Made by a program: the position numbers and the translations under genes. From Blastocystis hominis (Eukaryota > Sar > Bigyra > Opalinata > Blastocystidae): a stretch of DNA of 64,000 nucleotides. The stretch covers positions 560,946 through 624,945 of the forward strand of contig NW_013171867.1 of the NCBI RefSeq assembly GCF_000151665.1. Reading direction: 5' to 3'. Under the pieces are notes generated by a model, which worked only from the letters and a program-made list of their open reading frames with translations, had not been told where the DNA came from and did not search any database. Shown piece by piece: positions 57,339 through 64,000 of this stretch (position 1 is the stretch's first letter; each line of letters begins with the position of its first letter).

Positions 57339-60300
57339 CCATGATTATAATAATAATAATAATACTCATATTACCAATAATATGACTATTATTACATGGA
57401 TTTGGTTCTTTCCTTATTTCTTTATTAAACTACACATATGATTGTTTCAATATCTCTTTCTATGATGATTACTATTATTATTAATCATCAATAGCTATGG
57501 ATTGTTCTCAATTATTCTTCTTAATCCTTTTACTGTTATTCTTCTCATTATTGCTTGTTATTCACATACACATTGTTTGTTCTACATCAATTTGGTATTG
57601 ATTCGATATCGGACACTGCATTGAGTTCACAATTCATCCATTTGGATTATTATTCATGTTACTTTTCGTTCCTATTATGTTGTTGCTGCTCATTACTTCA
57701 TTTCATTTCATTTCATTTCTGTTCTAGACATTGCTTTTGAACACATAATCTTATTATTATTCTTATTGATTTCTATTACTGTTATTATTGTTGCTGTGTC
57801 ATTTTAACGAATTCATTGTCGTTATTATTGTTATTTGCTTTGTTGTTTGATAGATTCATATTATGAAAGAGTATACAGAATAGGCATCGATTTAATCAAT
57901 CAATCAATCAATCATGCGTTAAACAGTTCTAAAAGCATGAACAAATGATTGATTGAATGATTGAATCGATGACATTATTGATGCAGAATTACAGTTCATT
58001 GGTTGTGATAAAGGTCTTTGTTGTTTTGTGAATCACTCCACAGAGAGAGAATCTTTCATTCATTCGTTCATTCATTCATTCAATGATTTGTTGGTTGATT
58101 CAATCATTCAATCAGCCATCCAAACCAAAGTGAATCAAATATGATTATATGAATGAATATAGAATAGAATAGGATAGAATAGATTGAATGAATGACATTC
58201 TTGTTACTGATTTACAGATCATTGGTTGTGAGTAGTGTATTGAGATTGTCAATCAATTCTTAGATAAGATATCATTCATTCATTCATTCATTTGATCGTA
58301 TAATCATTCAAATATCCCATTGCAATTCACATGATTGGTCCACTTTATACAGATTTAACGATATTTCCTTGTCAACAATCCATAATTCATTCTTATAATA
58401 CAAAATATACATAATCACAGTATGCACTCAATTCAAATCGATGTTTGTAGGATTACTCATTCATTCATTTGTTTGTTTGTTTTCTTTTGTTTTCAGTGTT
58501 GAATTGCTGAAATCGAATCGAATCCAACTCCAATATCACAACCAATCACATTCCCATTCATTTCGATTCTCTCTCATTCACTCTTCATTATCATTATCAC
58601 GTATTACATTCATAATAAATAACTAATACATATCATTGAATGGATTATGATCTTAAGCAATGAATACTATTTCTTCTTTTCCTTAGGCCTTTCTTTCATC
58701 CATTCATGATACAAACCATCTCCATGCTATGCAATCTTTGTACATCCAATTCATATTCATTCAATAGATTGTGACCAATTACACAAATGATTCCAGTACT
58801 ATTCTATTCACATATAGCATACAATCTGTGATAATATCTATGAATCATTCAGTTCCAACCACTATATACCAATCATTGTGCATTCCAACTAACAATAACG
58901 GAATTTACTACAAACTCCAATCATTCATTCATCGATTGGTTATTCCAGTACTAAGTATCAACAGTATTGTTCCTGTTACTCATAATTAGTTATTTTATGA
59001 AAATGGATTTAACAGAATCAAACATTGTGTTAAACCAATGAAATGACAGAATCGTGTTTGTCTGGATTTTGTTTGTTATGAAGCAAAACTATGCATGATC
59101 TATGTAATTCGTATCAGGATGTGCTAAAACAGATCCCTGTGAAATATCATCATTTCAGCTATTGTTCGTCATAATTTGTGAAAATGACTGCATTTCCATT
59201 GCTACTTCATACATATGTTATTTTCTACTATTCTATTACATTCTAGTATTGTTGTTGTTTTCATTCATATTGGCCATTTCTGATTATTCCACACATATCT
59301 ATCTTATTTTCACAGTATTCTATTCCATGGAATATACTAATAAGCCAAAATATACAATCAATCACAAATACACATTATTCTATCTTCCCATACAGAATAA
59401 TAATGATGATGATGATCACAAAACATCAACTATTCACAATCAATACTATTGAGAGTAACTATTGTGAAGACTCTTGTTTGTTAATACTGCTCATTCCTTC
59501 TTTCAACTTATAACACGAACTAGCACCATAATTAGTTGTCACATTTAGAATGTGAATTCATTTGGGCTTTGATACAATTCATATCACACAATATGTACCA
59601 AAATGAAACAATACACATTTGTTGTTATTCTATTGCAGATATTCATTTTCCAAGTATTGATTCAAAGTATCTCGAGACTATATTATGCAGATTAGTCATA
59701 TATCAAAGGAAATACAACAATACTTGTGGTAAATGACTGATTCATCTATCCTTTTTCTATTGATGAGTTCATCTATATTTGATACATGTCACATAACAAA
59801 ATTGATCCTATTTTCACAATAACAAAAGCTCTTTCGATCAATAATAATATGATTCTTCAACTTGTAGCTATCTTAAACCTCATTAATATGGAACAATAGT
59901 AGTAAGGGAATGGCACTATTTGTGTGAAACCTGGTGGCAGTTTTCTTTATATGCTATTTTGCTCAATGACCACAATTGCGATCATTTGTCTATTGATGTA
60001 ATCGACCAACCGATTCTGAGTCCTCGACTATCGTTCCTAGGCTGTCTGGTCGACAATCATCAGTCAGGAACCAGGTTTTGTGCTTTCTTACACCAATTCC
60101 TTTCTACTATCAACCTAGTGCTCGTTTCTATTTTTGTGCTTGTTGCGTCAGTTATACTTGGATGCAAGAAAGTAGTAGGCATACCTAGCTAAGGTGAATT
60201 ATTGTTATTTCTCTCGTATTTACATGTTTGTTTGCTTATTTAAAATGACCGAAAGCCAATATGTGTACATTGTCATCACAAATCCATTTATTGTTGTCCG

Positions 60301-60393
60301 TGCAAGTCATAAGTGTCTTTGGTAAAGAAAGAACATGCATTATTCCATTCTCATACAAGATTCACCTATCAATGGTTCATTCGATTCAATCAA
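53543..60393. repeat. AT-rich microsatellite desert without convincing genes
   Basis: 6.8 kb of short-period repeats: (CAAT)/(GATT) runs near 53757-53776, 57310-57338 and 57896-57913; (AATAC) near 54086-54115; (GAATA) near 54236-54257; (GAAT) near 54644-54672; (CTTT) near 55178-55193; (GTT) near 55651-55675; (CAAAT) near 56225-56257; (ATTC) near 56716-56740. ORFs here are short, low complexity and unlike any family. A 90-residue ORF at 59920-60192 with one hydrophobic stretch is the only reading of note and I do not trust it. Could be a subtelomeric, centromeric or simply decaying region. Confidence 0.7.
56480..56640 (+). pseudogene. Possible decayed MORN-LRR tail exons
   Basis: An intron-like end (TTCAATATTTAG) followed by ATCCACTTTCCAATGTC, and later TTACTTCGAAGTATCAATGA, which resembles CACTTCGAAGTAATAATGA at an exon-intron border in MORN-LRR 3. 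No open frame. Weak similarity only. Confidence 0.25.
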
Positions 60394-61106
60394 TCAATAG
60401 AAAGGTGTATGGTTCGATTTGATCGATGGTACAGTTCGAAGACATAATGCAAGGAAGAACAGAGACATCGGATATACACCCAATGACATTTGGCTTAACT
60501 ACAACAACGATATCTTGTACATGGAGAAAACAGAACCATCCAACATGACAGCAAAGGACACAACACCTCAATTCGATGTTGGTGATTATGTTGGAGTGAC
60601 ACGAAGACCTCACATTCTGGAAAAGCGATCATTGACGAGCAAATAGTCTCAGGACTTGGTTGAAGTTGTTGACATTGACGATCGATTCATGCCATTGATA
60701 TACGAAGTGAAGAATGTGGAAAGCAATAGCACACAGAAGTGTTATCACTGGGAACTGCTGGCAAGCAAATGCAAACCACAACCAGCACCACCCATTACTC
60801 GATCCAAGAGTGGTAAAGAATCCAATGCATTGAGAGAGGCAGCAAGGTCACATCGACCCATTACAAGCACCCAGAAGAAGAAACAGAAGAAACAACAACA
60901 ACAACCTGGCCATGGTGTTCGAAAACAATCGTGATGCTCTTCACACCTCCCAGACATACAAGAGAAGAGATATTCGCGAATACAGAGATCGTATAACTCT
61001 CCCTTGTCCATTCTATTCCATTTATCAGTTTGGTATGGGAAAGGGTCACAAGATTGTTGAGTATATCGATGAATGGCACATCGAGCAATCACACACCATC
61101 CATTGA
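60394..61106 (+). pseudogene. Integrase C-terminal half, element B
   Basis: Begins KGVWFDLIDGTVRRHNARKN, matching copy A from the middle of the catalytic core; a TAG (60644-60646) stands where copy A has Trp (TSKWSQ), and a frameshift near 60900 in a CAA run splits the tail (MVFENNRDALHTSQTYKRRD). Confidence 0.75.
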
Positions 61107-61499
61107 AACACTCACCTTGTATCCCTTATCCACAACCGATTCGATGGAATCACAATATTTGAATAGGGCATCATTCTCATTGTAACATGAAATCGATGTG
61201 ATTATCAGATATAAACCCGAAGATAATTGGAATTGGCATTGATTATTGAATGGTTGAGTGGATGTGGATGTATGTTCAAAGATTATGGTATTATTGATTA
61301 TCACAAAACACTCAGAAGGTGTCGTCCATGAATATTGATGAACGCCATCCACTGTCTCACACACGAGGACATATTTGCCATCGTTCTCTGGCATATTGAT
61401 GAGCATGTTATCGAGTTTCTTGAACGTGTAATTGTTTGGATTGCTGCTGAATATGTACGACATTGATTGATTCAATTTACTAAGGTTGATTTCGTTCAT
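61089..61499 (-). CDS. Element ORF between integrase and polymerase (copy B), unknown
   Basis: 136 residues from MNEINLSKLNQSMSYIFSSN, open to its TGA-type stop, colinear with 45806-46216 without indels. Not recognised. Its intactness in both remnants contrasts with the broken genes on either side. Confidence 0.5.
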   Translation of the reverse strand: MNEINLSKLNQSMSYIFSSNPNNYTFKKLDNMLINMPENDGKYVLVCETVDGVHQYSWTTPSECFVIINNTIIFEHTSTSTQPFNNQCQFQLSSGLYLIITSISCYNENDALFKYCDSIESVVDKGYKVSVSMDGV

Positions 61500-62497
61500 A
61501 GGGTTTGACACATACACTCTTCAACAAGCTCAATTCATATTCGAATATGTGAACATATTGAATGAGAAAAGAGCCAAATCCAAGACCACTGTGGAGAAGA
61601 ACCTGTACTAGTTATTGGCAAACTCGACACATGGCAAATGTGTGGATACTGGATTGAAACGAATGAAAGAGAAGGTCGCCACCACATGGAATGAACGCAA
61701 AGCCATCATTCAGAAGCATGGATACGATATGATCGCAAGAAACACCATGTATTCCGGAACCTGATCGGTATCAATCGGAATACTCCAGTGAGGAATGTAG
61801 TGAAACCATTCTTCATCAGATTTGCTATACTGGACATGTCCAAGCACATCATATACGATTTCTACAACAATGTACTCAAGAACACATTCGATAACGTGGA
61901 ATTACTGGAACAGGACACGGACTCACTCATCGTACAACTGAGAAACAAAAGCAACATCGTTCACAAGATGTATGACATGTACAAATCACTCAATTTCTCA
62001 GAATTGGATAACACGAACTATTTCTATGGGTAACTTGTGAACTATTACGATCAGAAAGTGGACAAAAACAAATTCCCTTCGTTGTCCTCATTCCTCAACA
62101 TCAACAAGAAGCTGCCTGGACCCATTTTGAAGGATGAACACAACGGGCATCGTATTACCGAGTTTGTGGGACTCATACCCAAGTTGTATTGCCTGGTTGA
62201 TGAGAAGAATGTAGTACACAGCGCGGCATAGGGAGTTCTACGGAATGTGACAATCGATGGTGAGAAAATGATTGTAAAGAACATCGATTTGTACAATCGT
62301 GTACTTGAAGCCAAGATGAAGGGAGATGGAGTGCTCGAGGGTACATTCAAGCATATCAACAACCAGGCATTCACAATCAGCACAAAGGATCAAACCAAAA
62401 CACTCATGAATTAGGTGGATAACAAGAGATGGATCTTGGCCGATAATATACATACATTGGCATTTGGTCATTACCGATTGGTTGATCAGTATAGACA
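61500..62497 (+). pseudogene. Protein-primed DNA polymerase B, C-terminal half, element B
   Basis: Family-B polymerase of Polintons and related viruses. Seen: LLANSTHGKCVDT (motif B region), FFIRFAILDMSKHIIYDFYN, LLEQDTDSLIVQLRNKS (motif C, DTDS), ILKDEHNGHRITEFVGLIPK, and the C-terminal signature VDNKRWILADNIHTLAFGHY. The reading is broken by TAG (about 61609), a frameshift near 61760, TAA (about 62032), TAG (about 62229) and TAG (about 62413). The exonuclease half is absent. Confidence 0.75.
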
Positions 62498-62766
62498 AGT
62501 TTTTGTTTTCACTTTGGTCGGAACAGGACTATCATAGAAATGATGTAGGGATTCTAATGCATGTAAGGGTTGATCCAGAAGAACGGGCCATTCCTGGTGA
62601 GCTTTGGATGAGTATGGAGTAGTGTGTGGTTTGCCTCTCTTTATTATTGTCAGCAGGACGAACAGGGGGAGTAGTTGTGTAAGACAGTATACTGAACCGC
62701 CAGCAGTGATATGAAAGGCACGCAAATTTGATCCCTGACGACAAAGAGCTGATGGAAGTTATGGTG

Positions 62767-62780
62767 TTTTGGCGCGAAAA
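62767..62780. promoter_or_regulatory. E2F-like site TTTTGGCGCGAAAA
   Basis: A perfect palindromic match to the E2F/DP consensus TTTSSCGCSAAA in otherwise AT-rich DNA. No nearby convincing start codon makes its target clear. Confidence 0.25.
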
Positions 62781-62810
62781 AAGGCGGCCATGAATTATCG
62801 CGGAATACAC

Positions 62811-63362
62811 GTCAGTGCCTAACTACGAATTCGTTTAATTTCACTTTATGTGAATCAAAAGTGATATCAGAAATATGATTTCTTCTGTTTGGTTTTCGAT
62901 GGATTCATTCATACCGAATCCTTTTTCACTTGTTGTAGTTTTTATTGCTCTTTTGTTTTTATGAATAATTGTCATGACCTTTAGGAATTTGATGATAATA
63001 CCATTTGAACCTTTTTCAATCTCTTCTTGTACGCAACCAATGTGTATTTTGAGAACATGATTATTCGTCAGACTGCTACTGTTAATACAATGAAGGTTAT
63101 CACTTTCATTCATGCTATTTGAATGTACTTGCCATGTCTTGTCGGAAACACACTCTTTCATTCCTAACTCTTTTATCTCGTGTTTGTAACATGGTTGCTG
63201 CCTGTATTTGTAGATTCCTAGAGTTGTGTCCAGTTGCTAGCATGATAGATCCTAACAGTCGTGAATTGCTTTACTCTGATAAAGTGTTCAATATCAGCTT
63301 TCCATAACTTCTACCTGACGGACGCCCCTTCTCTATTCCTCTCCTCCCTCAACTCTTTTTAA
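62811..63362. other. Intergenic, element B to uS19 3' end
   Basis: About 550 bases, AT-rich; a 62-residue ORF at 63119 has no family features. Confidence 0.5.
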
Positions 63363-63370
63363 AACAAACA
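63363..63370 (-). terminator. Poly(A)-signal motif of uS19
   Basis: Minus strand TGTTTGTT, 40 bases past the stop. Confidence 0.55.
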
Positions 63371-63410
63371 ACACAAATACCAATCCACCAACAGTCTGAC
63401 AGTAGAACTC

Positions 63411-63960
63411 TTACTTCAAAGGAATGAACTTCGAAGAGTGAGTAGCACCAATACCAGGCCGGTTGTGCTTCACAGGCTGGTAAGTCAACGAGAACTCGCC
63501 CAAGTAGTGACCAATCATCTCGGCCTTGATTTCAACGTTGTTGAAACTCTTTCCGTTGTACACACCCACAACAGAGCCGATCATCTCAGGGACCACAATC
63601 ATGTTACGAAGGTGAGTCTTCACAGGCTGAGGACGCTCATTCTCGGGAGTGTTCGCCTTCTACACGCTCACTTCACATAGAAAACCATGTACAGCAATGC
63701 GCAGTCTCTTTATCAGAGCCTGGGGCTTTCTCTTAAGACCACGACGGAAACGACGACGAGCACGGGCCTTTATGTCCAAAATCACTCACAATACCTACAT
63801 CAACAAGCTCCATCAAATCCTTCAAGGGCATGTCCAGCAACTTGTCCAAGTCCACTCCGCGGTAAGTAAACTTCTTGAAAGTTCTCTTCTTCTTCTGCTC
63901 TAAGTTTGCAGCAACGTTATTAGCCTATTATACCGTTAGAAAGTCCCTTTCCGTAAACAT
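63411..63960 (-). CDS. RPS15: Cytosolic ribosomal protein uS19 (eukaryotic S15)
   Basis: Small-subunit protein at the decoding-side head of the 40S ribosome. Four exons by my splicing: MFTERDFLT from ATG 63960; 36-nt intron; [20 protein letters not shown] and [13 protein letters not shown]; 31-nt intron; [20 protein letters not shown] and RLRIA; 33-nt intron; [20 protein letters not shown], then [20 protein letters not shown] and [14 protein letters not shown] before TAA. Content and length (about 145 residues) match eukaryotic uS19. It is the clearest internal control for the intron size class in this window. Confidence 0.95.
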
Positions 63961-64000
63961 GCAACACTTCTCACGCCTCAACACTCCAACCACTCTAAAC

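Larger units (their letters stand above)
60394..62810. mobile_element. Polinton/Maverick-like element remnant B
   Basis: Starts abruptly inside the integrase, then keeps the order of remnant A: integrase C-terminal half (+), small conserved ORF (-), protein-primed DNA polymerase B C-terminal half (+), and the end of another minus-strand ORF. Integrase and polymerase are interrupted by stops and frameshifts. The left end directly follows a TCAATCAATCAATAG simple repeat, suggesting truncation into the repeat desert. Confidence 0.75.

Noticed and set aside
54086..57913. CRISPR-like array in the repeat desert
   Set aside because: Units are 3-5 base microsatellites without spacers, in a eukaryotic context.
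59920..60192. 90-residue ORF with a hydrophobic stretch
   Set aside because: No homology cue, no 3' motif, no intron structure, and it lies in the repeat desert next to a truncated element; too weak to call a gene.
44645..62497. TAG recoded as an amino acid in the Polinton-like element
   Set aside because: Most in-frame stops in the remnants are TAG, but where the copies can be compared TAG stands opposite Trp, Glu and Lys, one stop is TAA, and frameshifts also occur. Decay explains this better than recoding.
1..64000. tRNA or rRNA genes
   Set aside because: I saw no convincing cloverleaf or conserved rRNA segment by eye; a covariance-model scan would settle it.

Overview
The window reads as nuclear DNA of a compact-genome protist, most likely Blastocystis (a gut stramenopile) or a close relative. 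Three things seen in the sequence support this. First, conserved proteins are cut by very short GT-AG introns, usually 28-37 nt, that restore frame exactly when removed (POLE2, DHX33-like helicase, NSUN6-like enzyme, GCN2, uS19, WD40-kinase). Second, most gene ends carry the motif TGTTTGTT a few to tens of bases past the stop; this is the known Blastocystis polyadenylation signal. Third, at least one gene (the helicase) seems to rely on poly(A) addition to make its stop codon. Gene boundaries below are my splice reconstructions; no database search was possible.

Layout. 1-5579 and 28903-33104 are two arms of a large inverted repeat, each with an Hsp20 gene and a propionyl-CoA carboxylase alpha (PCCA) gene. 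The left arm also holds an NSUN6-like RNA methyltransferase that is missing from the right arm, and the right arm ends inside POLE2, so POLE2 exists complete once (5191-7005) and as a 3' fragment once. The 23 kb between the arms holds housekeeping and regulatory genes: POLE2, an Erv46/ERGIC3-type vesicle protein, a secreted single-pass membrane protein, a small membrane protein, an armadillo-like protein, a GDP-fucose-type transporter, the eIF2alpha kinase GCN2, and a WD40/coiled-coil/pseudokinase protein, followed by two MORN-LRR genes. To the right of the second arm come a DHX33-like helicase, a third MORN-LRR gene, a large conserved protein (minus strand), a decayed Polinton-like element, a GC-rich fibronectin-III gene full of minisatellites, a fourth MORN-LRR gene, a 6.8 kb AT-rich microsatellite desert, a second decayed Polinton-like element, and ribosomal protein uS19 at the right edge.

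The most distinctive system is the four-member MORN-LRR family (22896, 26974, 36411, 51748). Each gene encodes N-terminal MORN-type repeats and then leucine-rich repeats of the form LxxIxIGxxSF; the C-terminal repeats are each encoded by one exon, and all these exons are separated by phase-1 introns, so repeats can be gained, lost or swapped without breaking the frame. One member adds three membrane segments and has two successive LRR blocks in one reading frame.
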